Assembly (NCBI GenBank): GCA_000310025.1
Contig: FN649729.1
Location: forward strand, 4,713,915-4,777,914
DNA: 64,000 nt
Direction of reading: 5' to 3'
Source of the DNA: Ectocarpus siliculosus
Taxonomy: Eukaryota > Sar > Phaeophyceae > Ectocarpales > Ectocarpaceae
Under the pieces are notes generated by a model. That model saw only the letters and a list, made by a program, of their open reading frames with translations, did not search any database and was not told the origin of the DNA. Both the position numbers and the translations under genes were made by a program. This document shows, in pieces, positions 11,901-22,410 of this stretch. The number at the start of each line of letters is the position of its first letter. Positions within the stretch are counted from its first letter, which is position 1.

Positions 11901-12829
11901 CCATGCAACTTACGATCAACACAGACAGGACCGGTCGCTCCCCTTCTTTTCTGAGGAGACAACAAAGGCGGGCATTATTAGACTCCGGGAGGGGCTACGG
12001 TACGCTACTAATACTGTAGTTTGAAAAAACCTAAGTGCCCTGTTGTTCTTTTTTGAAACGGCTCTTCGTGCGTAATATGCAAAGCCCGTGCGCGGACCGA
12101 GATGTTTTCCCAAATGTTCTGCTGCAGTCACAGCGTGCCCGCGGGCTGTGAGAGCTGCTGGGTGCCTCTTCTATAGCGGGCGGCAACGAGCGTATCTCTC
12201 GTTTGGTAAGGCTATACCGCACTCCCATCACTCAATCCAGGTGTCGATTCGTCCTACTAGTCAATCAACCGCAGAGTCATGCACGAATGTATTCTTTTAT
12301 GTAGTACTCAGATGGCACACGACACGTGCTTCGGTGCAGAACTCGTGGCCTCCAAAAGCAATCTCCTCGCACGTGTAGTCTGACCCACATGCTCGTCTTC
12401 TGTCCCTTGGTATGGTATCAACGATTTCGCCCCGCTTAGACTATGGTACGAGCTGCTCGGCGACATTTTTTTCAACGATGTTATTACTCGCATGCATCAA
12501 GTCTATGTTGATTCTATGTGTCAATCCCCTCACTCGTTCAATCACCCGCTCCCTGCCCTCTCCGGCGTGCCTGGTCCTTGTGCCCTAGGTGTGATTCCTC
12601 ACCATCTATCGCCTCACCATCTATCACCTCGGACAAAATGACGACGGTCCTTTCTGTAGGACAGCTCGTGAGCTTCGGAGCACACATTCTTGAATGGTGC
12701 TTGCTGCCTGTCGTCACAAAACCCACTAACCAATAACATACCGCCTCCATTCTCTTTCCTGCCTTCTGTCGTCTCGCAAATACTTTCACAGGCGATAGAT
12801 ACAACACCGTGGGTGGACGACCGATCACC
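8968..12829. other. Intergenic, T-rich then mixed sequence
   Basis: From about 9000 to 9740 the plus strand is T/C-rich, plausibly the retroelement's 3' end or LTR, but no partner LTR was found upstream. An 18-bp perfect palindrome (TACTGCTGTACAGCAGTA) lies at 10593-10610, and CGGCACTAT repeats lie at 11358-11478. No gene was recognised. Confidence 0.4.
11358..11478. repeat. Four ACCGGCACTAT boxes with a small hairpin
   Basis: The motif CCGGCACTAT occurs four times in about 120 bp. At 11383-11405 an inverted copy (AATAGTGCC) faces a direct copy (GGCACTATT) across five bases, forming a hairpin. This could be the remnant of a miniature inverted-repeat element. Confidence 0.45.
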
Positions 12830-14920
12830 ATGGGCTTCCTGGGTATACTGCTATTCTTCGGGACCGCGTCACTGACCTTCACCAGCGCCGTGGACAACGA
12901 TTCTCTCTTCCGAGACCTAGCTGACGACGGCCGCGAAATCATCAAGGTATCGAACGCCCTCTCTGCCGGGCTCCGAGGGCCTGAGGCCAACGGCCCGCCT
13001 CTCGAGCAATCGTTGTCAAGGAGTTTGAAAAACAAACGTTCACACCGCGGCATCAACCACGGCGGAAAAGGCGGCGGTGGTGGCGATCGTGGCGACCGTG
13101 GGCGGAGCAATCGTGACGATCGTGGCCGTCGCGGCAATGGGAATGGCGGTGGTCGCGATCGTGCTGGTGGTGGTCGTCGTGGCGATCGTGAAGGTGGTGC
13201 CCGCGGCGACCGACGTGGTGATGGTCAGTCTGCCTTCACCTGCGAGGATGGCATCCTCGAAGACGGGTATTGCTGCTCGGTAAGACTTCCAGATTCGGTA
13301 CATGTATGTACCACAACGACGGGTTTGCCCGCCGAGCTTGCGGTATTGCTGCATGGCAGCCTCGAGATCGTTTCCGCTTTGTCTCTGATTATCTGGTGTC
13401 AACCTCCCTGGTCCTCGGTGGTACGCCGCCCGACCCTGTATGGGAAGTGGGTGTCTCTCATGTGGCCATCACGCCCAAAATTGAAGTCGTTCAAACCATG
13501 CTGTGAACAACGCTTGTCCAAACGACAGAAAACGTGCGGAGTGGGCGGGTGCGGTGGCGTAGGATGCAGAAGGAGGAACGGCTTGAGGACGGCAGACGAC
13601 TGCTGCTTCTCTCGCATTACCGACCTCTGCTCGGTCACAGGGTGTGCCCCGTGCAAAATGGACGGTGAGTGCTGCTGCTGTTACTGTCGTGTTTGTAGTC
13701 TAATTGCTGTTGTTGTTGTTGTTGTTGTTGTTGTTGTGGTCGTTGTTTGGTAAACGGCCTGGAATCTCAAATGTCACGTACGATTTAGAATATTGATACC
13801 CAATCATTGGCGAGGAATGACGACCGGCAAGTGCGGATTTGTCTTATTGACGCATGCATGGGTTCTTCTCCATAAACAAGCGCGACGATCACCCTTTAGA
13901 CGGCGACGTACTGTACGGTAGAGTCAACAGTAGTTCTGAAACGCTTGTCGGGAGTATTTGAGTCTTCGTTAGTAATTACTTTTACATCGCCGACCCTACT
14001 GTGAATATCATCACCACGTAGTACATACCAACGTTGGTGGTGAATACACCCGTCGCTCACAACTGTCATCGTTAGGGGTGCGGACGTCGCGAAGGCCAGC
14101 GTAGATTCAACGGAGCAAAACCGTTTGAAAGAATCCGTTATGATGCAATCACCAGCATACCTTTGAAATACCGACCCTCCCTGTACTTAATCATGGGTAA
14201 CTCTCCGTTTCGTTCTCCACAACTACACCTGTCTCTTGGTTTTGCTATTCCTCTCTCGAAGACGACGCAGAATTTCCCACGCTAGACCGCGACAATGAAC
14301 GCCAATACCATGGTGGTGATCGTATTGGTGGTGGTCGCCGTGGCGATCGTGGTGGTGGTCGCGATCGTGCTGGTGGTGGTCGTCGTGGCGATCGTGATGG
14401 TGGTGCCCGCGGCGACCGACGTGGTGATGGTCAGTCTGCCTTCACCTGCGAGGATGGCATCCTCGAAGACGGGTATTGCTGCTCGGTAAGACTTCCAGAT
14501 TCGGTACATGTATGTACCACAACGACGGGATTGCCCGCCGAGCTTGCGGTATTGCTGCATGGCAACCTCGAGATCGTTTCCGCTTCGTCTCTGATTATCT
14601 GGTGTCAACCTCCCTGGTCCTCGGTAGTACGCCGCCCGACCCTGTATGGGAAGTGGGTGTCTCTCATATGGCCATCACGCCCAAAATTGAAGTCGTTCAA
14701 ACCATGCTGTGAACAACGCTTGTCCAAACGACAGAAAACGTGCGGAGTGGGCGGGTGCGGTGGCGTAGGATGCAGAAGGAGGAACGGCTTGAGGACGGCA
14801 GACGACTGCTGCTTCTCTCGCATTACCGACCTCTGCTCGGTCACAGGGTGTGCCCCGTGCAAAATGGACGGTGAGTGCTGCTGCTGTTGTCGAGGTTGCT
14901 GTGGTTTGTAGTCTAATTGC

Positions 14921-14957
<37 letters not shown>

Positions 14958-17270
14958 GATGTTGTAGTTGTTGTTGTTGTTGTTGTTGTTGTGTTGTCGC
15001 CGTCGTTGTCGCCGTCGTTGTCGCCGTCGTTGTCGCCGCCGCGACACTATAGCTCATGTAGCCCACGGTCATGACCAAGTCTATTTATTGTACTTCGTCG
15101 GAAAAAATTGACCCAAACTATTACTGGATAACACGTTGAGGCCCTTCCGTCGTTCCTCAGTTGCGTCGTCGGGGGCATTCATGGTGAATACGGTGCACCT
15201 GCGTTGTAGAGGCGGTCGACGAACAGACCATATTGAACGGTCTACATAGAAGATGCATTGGTGATGATGTGGTCACCGGTAGGTGGAAAATCCTGCTCCT
15301 CCGCTTCATGTGCTCATTTCCTTGCTTCGTTTGGGACTAACCGCTCTCTCCAATCATTTTGTTGCCGCGCGAAGACGACGCTGGTCCCACGCCGACGCCT
15401 TCGCCGACGCCGTCACCGACGCCTTCGCCAACGCCTTCACCAACGCCATCGCCGACGCTTTCGCCAACGCTATCGCCGACACCTTCGCCTACGCTTTCGC
15501 CTACGCCTTCACCAACACCATTTCCAACGCCTTCGCCGACACGTCCGCCGACACCTTCACCGACTCCATCACCGACGCTTTCACCAACGCCTTCGCCAAC
15601 ACCTTCGCCTACACAGTCGCCCATGCCCCTTATCCAAGAAGAACAACAAGGAGCTTGCTGCGAAAGCGGATCAAAACACTTTCGCGTGGCAGTGGACAAC
15701 CTAACTCAAGACGAGGTGATGAACGGAACGGCGCCAAAAAATTAGCACATTCGGCATGAGCTCGGCTTGAACAGGTGCTGCTATGTCCGTGCAGGTAGCT
15801 GAGGTCCAACTCCTATTGTAAAGACAAAGCAAGTATGTCTGCTCCCAGACCCACTCGACCACTGTCGAAAGCTTTGTTTCCAGACCTCCGTCGAAGGGCA
15901 CTCAACGAAGAGACCAAACAAAACGTAGTTACTTGTAATCACACAGAACAACAGCTGATGCAATGATAGTCCTCTAATTGCCGAAGCCTGCGTATCATAT
16001 ATATATATTGGCTGGTTGCTGAACAAGCTCGCCGCCCTGATGCCGCCCAACCAATCCAACGAATTGCAACCAGGTCTTCAAGCAGGGCCCCATCACAATT
16101 TTCGCGAGCTGCAACGCTGCTTGGTTCGAAGGTTACGACGCTGTAAGTGGGTTCTACTCCTGGTTTGTTTTTGTTTTCCTTGCAAAGTTTCTCCTCCGGT
16201 ATAAGGGACCGCCATAAACACTAAAAAAAACTAACGCTACATCGTTTTTCGCCTCCTACAGTGTCTGTCGCTTGCTCTTCGTTACCGTTGGCAAGAAACA
16301 GATTTTCAACGAAAATATTTGTTGAAGAAGCTGCCCACGGCAAGAAATGACAATCTGTTGTTTTGTTGCTCGCCCCACCCGCAATTACTATCCACACCGC
16401 CGGTCAGAATTAGTGTCTCTTCCTGCGCTGGTACAGCCGGGTTGTCCGACCAAAAATGCAATATCTCCTCTAATTCGGCGTCACGCCCTCCGCCCCCTTT
16501 CACTCCGTGGAAACTTCTGTACATTCATGTTCAGGCTCAGATGCTGTTGAGTGTGCTGGTCCAGCCGGACGCAGAGTCCGATACGGAGTACGTTATGGTT
16601 TCGTGGGCGGATGAGATCGAGACCGCCACCCACGCGGCGCCATTCTCCACCTTACCACTCCCGACAACTCGACCAGACGAGTACACGTGGACCGACGTTG
16701 GCCCCAACTCCGGGATTATTTCGATCGCGACCGCTTCTGGCCACTCCGTCAGTTTTGACGGTGTGTTGGGTTGTTGCTTGTGCAAAAAACGATATACCTC
16801 AACATTCTTTCTCTGGCGCTGCGTTTCCCTACCAGCCCACCGAACTAACGCAATCACGTTATGATCGATGAGGGCACGTTCGCAAATCGAATTGCATTGG
16901 AGTCCAGTAGAATAAAAATTTATTTATATATTTGTGTTGAATGCCATGCTTTCGATTACCGTTATTGTTGTGAACGCGTACGTACGTGCCTGTCTGCCAA
17001 AATTTCAAGCTACGGAATCAGTAGCGCCAGCGTTTAACTTGGTTCTTTTGCTATTATTGCAACTTCGCTCGCGTGATCGAAACTGACGTTCGCCTTTTTT
17101 TTTGTATATCTTGTTGTTCAGGTGCCGGAATGATGAATACCGTCGTTTCCCGCGAAGACGAGCCTGCCTGGGAATTCGCAAGCCAGATCAGCCCACCGAC
17201 CGACGACTTCATCACCAAGCGCTGCGTCATCATCGGCACCCTCAACGTACACGGGACAAGCACCAACTGA
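12830..17270 (+). CDS. Gene A: secreted Cys-rich modular protein, Pro/Thr stalk
   Basis: Six exons: 12830-13279, 13529-13664, 15375-15715, 16074-16142, 16535-16760 and 17122-17270. Phases match at every junction and the product is 456 residues. The ATG has a strong context (ACCATGG). Order: signal peptide ([14 protein letters not shown]), acidic then Gly/Arg-rich linker, Cys module part 1 ([12 protein letters not shown]), Cys module part 2 in exon 2 ([20 protein letters not shown]), a PTPSPTPS stalk in exon 3, then a C-terminal domain of about 170 residues ([39 protein letters not shown]). It is likely exported and disulfide-bonded, and the Pro/Thr stalk could carry glycans. The exon structure is supported by gene B (59668-63393, minus), which has the same splice sites. 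The Cys module recalls short secreted algal and oomycete modules; this is from memory. The C-terminal domain is unrecognised. A second copy of exons 1-2 sits in the second intron, so which exon 2 is used is uncertain. Confidence 0.8.
14297..14945 (+). repeat. Tandem duplication of gene A exons 1 (3' part) and 2
   Basis: The stretch repeats 13091-13739 at an offset of 1206 bp with only scattered differences. It includes the 3' end of exon 1 (to 14485, donor TCG|GTAAGA), the intron, and a complete exon 2 copy (14735-14870, donor GACG|GTGAGT). Splice sites and reading frames are intact, but the signal peptide is not repeated. It lies inside gene A between exon 2 and exon 3. Phases would allow exon 3 to join either exon 2, or both Cys units to be included only if another acceptor exists. 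Confidence 0.85.
14920..15050 (+). repeat. (TTG)n and GTCGTTGTCGCC microsatellite
   Basis: A run of TTG triplets followed by tandem GTCGTTGTCGCC units, within a gene A intron. A shorter TTG run sits at the equivalent place in the other copy (13706-13740). Confidence 0.9.
15390..15625 (+). repeat. Repeat encoding the Pro-Thr/Pro-Ser stalk of gene A
   Basis: Degenerate six-base units (CCNACG/CCTTCG-like) encode alternating PT and PS pairs, about 75 residues. The unit length keeps all frames open, which produces long spurious frames on both strands. Confidence 0.9.
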
Positions 17271-18482
17271 CGCCGAAGCCTTCAATGGTCACATGGATGA
17301 CGGAGGTGCTGAGAGGTATACATAAAATACATGATCTGCCAATATTTATATTGAAAAATTGAGTATGAAACCTGGCTGGTACTCTTTTAGGTAGCAGAAA
17401 TATCTCAGCCCCACGGAGCACGTGTTTATTGGAAATGGGCATGTTTCCAAACAATGTTCACAAACGTCGACTCCGATAATTCGGGACTAGCTGCTCGCTG
17501 GCTCTTATGTTGGGTTCAGGGACAATGGGGTCTTTTCGCTAATACGATGGGTTTTGACGATTAATCGCTCAGAGGTGCGAGTGTGCCGGGGAGGTAGTGC
17601 TCCCGCAACTTGTTTTTTTTTTCTGGCTCAGTTAAAGGGCACCGGAGACTCATTGGCCGCTGTTCTTTAAACTTTCATTCAAATTGGAAGTGATGCTCAT
17701 GGTGCGAAAACTTAGATAGGCAGGGATTGCCTGGTTGGTCATTGTTGTGGCTCAAACGTCGCCAAAGTACGTACGAGGAAAATGTGATTGTATTGTTCAC
17801 GTGGAAAGAGCCGCATCCGATTCTGGCAATGTAACGAACAGTAGTGGTGTGTTTGGCGTCGAGGGAAATACATATACTACATCGGATAGGGCGAAGGGTC
17901 ACTCGAGTAGGCCGCTCTGATTAGCACTTTTCACTTTTCACTTGTATGAGTAAAAACGCGTGAAGTAGGTGAAGAGCGGGAGTGAAAAGCAGGAAGACCA
18001 GTGTGATGAATGTATGGCCAATATGGGCCTTTAGTGGAACAGAAAGTGCCTGTATCAACCTTTCTTTTGTTGTCGAGGAAATATTCCCGAGCACGTAGAT
18101 ACGCTTCAATATGTATTCTGATGGATCTACTAATGCAAAAAGGTTTTGCGCGAGGTTCTGAGGTTCTGAAATTAGCGTGGAGCTTTGCTTTCGGATACTG
18201 TAAACATCTACTAGGCACTGTCCGGACCAGTTGCGAAGCACCGCGCTATACTCTGGTCTTGGAAAATCGTTTCGAGTTTGAGTCGATCGGAACTTAGGCC
18301 TTCGTTGTAGATATATGTCAAGGAGTTGGCGCAATGTACTTCTGTACATCTAATTCCAGCCTGAAAGAATCTGTATTCAACACAACAGAAATAGCGAGCC
18401 ACGAATGAACGAATTGTTGGTCAACTTGAACGACATTGTGCGGGTGAGAATCTCGGTTGTTACCATATGTATGTACTCCCCA

Positions 18483-18598
18483 AACCCAAATACAATTAAT
18501 TTATTAAATCAAACACCCCCATATATACATGTGTGTTCAAAACCCAAAAACAATTAATTAATTAAATCAAACACCCCCATATATATATATGTGTGTGT
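18483..18598. repeat. 58-bp tandem duplication, AT-rich
   Basis: Two copies starting at 18483 and 18541 share ACAATTAATT, TTAAATCAAACACC and a (TA)n(TG)n end. The dinucleotide tail is longer in the second copy. Confidence 0.8.
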
Positions 18599-18900
18599 GT
18601 TCAAGAAAACACGGTTTCGTTTTTTTTCGTGTTTTATTGGTCGATAAGAACGACCCTAATGAATGGTTTGATTTCCATATCGCGCCGACCAACCACACAA
18701 TCACGGCCGACATGCCGTACAACAACGTATCCTCACATTCCTGCAGGAGAACATATAGTCTACTTCGTACGGGTTTAGGAACGAAACAGGAAAAGGGGAA
18801 TAAGCAGCTCATTTTGTTGAATTTTGCTGACCCAAGCCGCAAGCTGTGCGCAAACAAACCATCCCCTGACAATCATCTCATGCAGGGAGCTCAGCCTTGA
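18589..18900 (+). CDS. Hypothetical short open frame
   Basis: 103 codons from ATG to TGA. After a poor start within the TG repeat, the sequence reads KNDPNEWFDFHIAP, TITADMPYNNV and a basic Lys/Gln-rich segment, which has the look of coding sequence. No domain is recognised and no flanking exons were joined. It may be one exon of a lost or partial gene, or chance. Confidence 0.2.
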   Translation: MCVCSRKHGFVFFRVLLVDKNDPNEWFDFHIAPTNHTITADMPYNNVSSHSCRRTYSLLRTGLGTKQEKGNKQLILLNFADPSRKLCANKPSPDNHLMQGAQP

Positions 18901-21520
18901 TAGAAATATTCACTCAACACCGAAAGAACACAGATTCGAGGCCATTCTCTGATGCGTTCAGGTAGAAGTCTTTATTGTTCTGATCTTGTTTATCGTTTCG
19001 GAAAGCCCTCCCGTTCAGATCGCTAGATAGTCTATATCAACTCTATTTGTGTTTTTTCGCACTGCATGGCGGGAAAGACGTCGATCGGCGATGGGAACAT
19101 CCAATGGCGAGGAGAGGGGATTCTCCTGAGCTTGGCACACCACGCCGGTGCTTGTGCTGCACATCGGCATGTTTGTCGCATGTATGTAGCACGTGACTGC
19201 TGTGCGTGGCGAAGCACTGCTCGCTTGACTATCGTCGATGTTATATAACCGATGCTCCAAAAACCCGGAATTGAATTGCACGCATATATATATATATGCT
19301 GAAGAAACCTTCTCCTCAGAAGCATTTTTTGTAGACTTTGCCTCACGCAGAGAACACAAAACCGGCGCCCTGCACGGCCATGCGTATGCTGTAGACTAGA
19401 CAGTTTTGACAATAGGTTGTGGCAATACGCTGACACTTTTGTGCACTGTCCAGGTAGCCTACGGGATGCATGGATGTGGCTCGCATTCAATGTCCCATCG
19501 GTTATATGTGTGTGTGTAGACTAGTCTAACGAAAAAAAGCAGAAGATTGCAGAGACAGAGGCGTTGAAATCTGAGTTTTATGAGGAGCGGAAGATAAAAT
19601 ATCTGTTGGCCAATCAGAGAGCAGCAGCATTGAGTCAGCGTGAAAGTGTTTGAAACCTGACTTGAAGGGTAGACTTGGGGGCACTTGTTGGTCTATGGCT
19701 TCTCAGCGGGGGCCCCGTGGTTGGTTGGGGGCCCCTGTCTTGGGACATACTGTAGACCTCACGCACACCCAACCATTTGGTGTACGCGCGATACATACTG
19801 TGAAATGGGCAGCAGGGAGCAGCAGGGCGCAGACAACGGCACGCAGGGTCCTGCGGCCCTTGCCCACGGTTACCATCGTCGAATGAAGGCCATCAACATG
19901 GTGTGCGGGTTTATTGTCCTGGAGGTACATCATGTACATGGGTTTGTTGTTCTGGAGGTAGAGTAGTATGAATACGTAGGCACATAGTGCTGTAGTGCGC
20001 CATCATTCCTGATAGCCGGGTGCATGTTCAACACACGCCTTTTCCTTGCGGTAAGTGATGGCATACACAACACCGGTATGGGTGCTGTCCGCCCGGGTTT
20101 TACAAGATCGGGAAAAGGATTAGAAAAGAAAGTACCCGGAGTAGGCTCGTGCGTTGTTACTATTGGCTCGTTTACCACGCAGCAGCAGCGTTGAGTGTTC
20201 GCGTGTGTGCATATGTATAGGAAGGATCTGAGGACGCGCACGACAGCGCCGGCCGCTGAGGACGGTTCTGTGTTCCGTAGATGAAGGGACCTGCTGTGGT
20301 ACCTGTTGTGGCAGACTTGGATGAGACTGCGTTGCCCCCATGCTGCGTCAGCCTGTACTGTGTGGGGCACTCTCTTTCTCCTCTGTCTGTCGTGCGTTTG
20401 TCCTGCGGATCTAATACAAGCCATGAACGAGACTTTCTAGGCACTGGACACAAATACGGGCATACCCGGCAAACACTCCGGCTCTAGGAGTGATCAACAT
20501 TGAGTGTGGGGGCGCCAGTGTGATTTGCAGAGAGGAGGGATGGTGTTCAACACCATTAGCTAGGAGGGGGGGTGGTGTAAATCATCATCAAAGAGAGGGA
20601 GGCAACTATAATGGGTGACCATACTAGCACGGAAGGCACAGGTCGCACACTAAACCCTCCCGCACAAGTGTAGAGAGGCGTACATCAGTACGTACTGCAT
20701 CAATGCTGGTGCGTAGCAGCGTCAGCGTGTGGGTGTTGTTGGTGTGATGTGCCTCTCTCCAAGAGGAGGCCGCTGCCGCCAACTTGCTGCCGCTGCAAAA
20801 AAAATTGAACAAGAGCGGTGACCGAGAGACAGACCCCCAACCAAACGAGTATCTCTCCTCTCGCCTCCTCCGCCGTAGCTAACAGCAGTAAAGGTATCAA
20901 CAGGCACCTCGTCTCAAAATAATTCCTTGGGGCAGTATTCGCATGGCAGGCCGGGGTGCGGGTGGGCGGATGCTCTGGCTGAGTGTGGCCGTATCGTATA
21001 TCTCAATGTACGTTCTGCCCATCAGCAGTAGTGTCGCGTGATACTGTAACGAACATATCACCAGGGAGTTTGCCTCAAACGAGCCAACGAGGCATGAGTC
21101 TATGGGAGTATGAAACGCAATTAACCACACCGGACCTCGCTATGCGGACACATCTTCGAGTCGTCTACGGGAAATCACGATCAAGCCGTCGTTTCATGAG
21201 CTAGACGCGCGGTTGCCATTGCAGTTGAAGTGCCCGCATGTATGGCGGGCGTCGGCGAGTCCGAGGTTGCTATGCTAATGTTTTGCTATCCCTCACTCAC
21301 TGGAGAGGCAGCATTTTGGCGCTTATTCCGCAGGTCAGTTAGACTATTGGGGTAGTCTATGGATGTGTGCTCAGTCGTCCATGGCGTTGCGGGCGGTTCT
21401 GGCTACAGCAGTACATCCAGCAGTATAGCAAGGCCTGCAACCTTTAGGAACATGTGCCGCATTCTCCCAGAATAGGAAGGTCTTGCCGGGTGTGATCAGC
21501 TTGGTGTAGTTTCAAGGGTG

Positions 21521-21720
21521 CACCTGTAGCCATTCGGCTACCCTGCCAGGGTGGGGAAATTTCACCCTGTCAAGGTCACCCTGGAACTACGCTGTAGTCT
21601 TGACCCAAACGCAGGGTGACGCAGGGTGGGTACCCTGCCAGGGTACTGATCCCACACCCTGTACGTACCCTGCCACTCAGGGACCCTGGCGGGGTGCACA
21701 CCCTGGGAAAACCCTGTAGA
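21521..21720. repeat. CCAGGGT palindrome cluster with terminal box
   Basis: It begins with a 25-bp box (21521-21545, core TAGCCATTCGGCTA) whose inverse occurs at 26741-26766. It is followed by at least eight ACCCTG or CAGGGT motifs, including TACCCTGCCAGGGTA, a palindrome at 21631-21645. Confidence 0.7.
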
Positions 21721-21757
21721 GATCGTGTCAGTCAGTGGTACTAACGGGGCCGAAAAA

Positions 21758-21970
21758 ATGGAGATTTTCCTTTCCTTTCGATATTTGTTTGGTTATTTTC
21801 TTGTCGCGTCCCTCGCAGCAGCATTTGGTGTTCCTACACGTACAGCAACGCTCAAGCTCATCCACGCCATTTACAGTAGAATGCATCCCAAAACCCAAAC
21901 TTCGACGACCACTTTCGACATTGCAAAACGTAGTCACGACGTGCATCAACCAACTCAGGACGCATCGTGA
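21758..21970 (+). CDS. Possible small secreted protein
   Basis: A 70-residue frame starting at the second Met of a slightly longer frame. The first 22 residues (MEIFLSFRYLFGYFLVASLAAA) form a signal-peptide-like hydrophobic segment ending in small residues. The rest is basic and Thr-rich with no Cys. AATAAA-like sequence follows near 22000. A chance frame cannot be excluded. Confidence 0.2.
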   Translation: MEIFLSFRYLFGYFLVASLAAAFGVPTRTATLKLIHAIYSRMHPKTQTSTTTFDIAKRSHDVHQPTQDAS

Positions 21971-22410
21971 ACCACACAATTTATTAACATAAATACAATA
22001 AAAAATCCAAAACAAAATGTATCAACCCATTCCTTCACTACCGAAAAATCGCACCCCTTGCCTTCAGGTTCACGCAACTTGCATGTACCCGCTCAAGCCC
22101 ACATTCTTGTGCATACGGAGACTCAACTCAACGAAATAAAGGTCCGACCAAACCTACTTGCCCCATGCCCGTAGCACCGCCATACTTGGGTGCCCCTCCC
22201 CCCGGCGACACGCAAAATAACCTCTGCGTTGTGTGTATCACGTCCAAGGTACGCACGCACTTGTCAAAATGCAGGCGTATGACGCGTGCCTCGATAACAC
22301 ACGTGATAAAATAAAAGTTTCACCGGTTCACGATATAGACTGCCTACAGACTATTGCCGAACGCTATGTACAAGCAACCTGCTCCCTCCCACTCCCACCA
22401 AACACCATAC

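Larger units (their letters stand above)
17271..22410. other. Intergenic, repeat-rich, no firm gene
   Basis: It contains a 58-bp tandem duplication (18483-18598), a 103-codon open frame (18589-18900), a short frame with a signal-like start (21758-21970) and a CCAGGGTG-rich repeat (21521-21720). Several copies of TAGTCTA/TAGACTA-like motifs occur. None makes a convincing multi-exon gene. Confidence 0.4.

Noticed and set aside
12538-13402. Long minus-strand frames opposite gene A exon 1
   Set aside because: They mirror the Gly/Arg-rich linker (giving Thr/Ala/Ile repeats) and have no signal or domain; gene B confirms the plus strand.
15258-15759. Alternative frames rich in Arg/His, Ala/Asn or Gly/Val across the stalk repeat
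   Set aside because: The six-base repeat keeps all frames open. Only the Pro/Thr frame joins the flanking exons in phase and matches gene B at its end.
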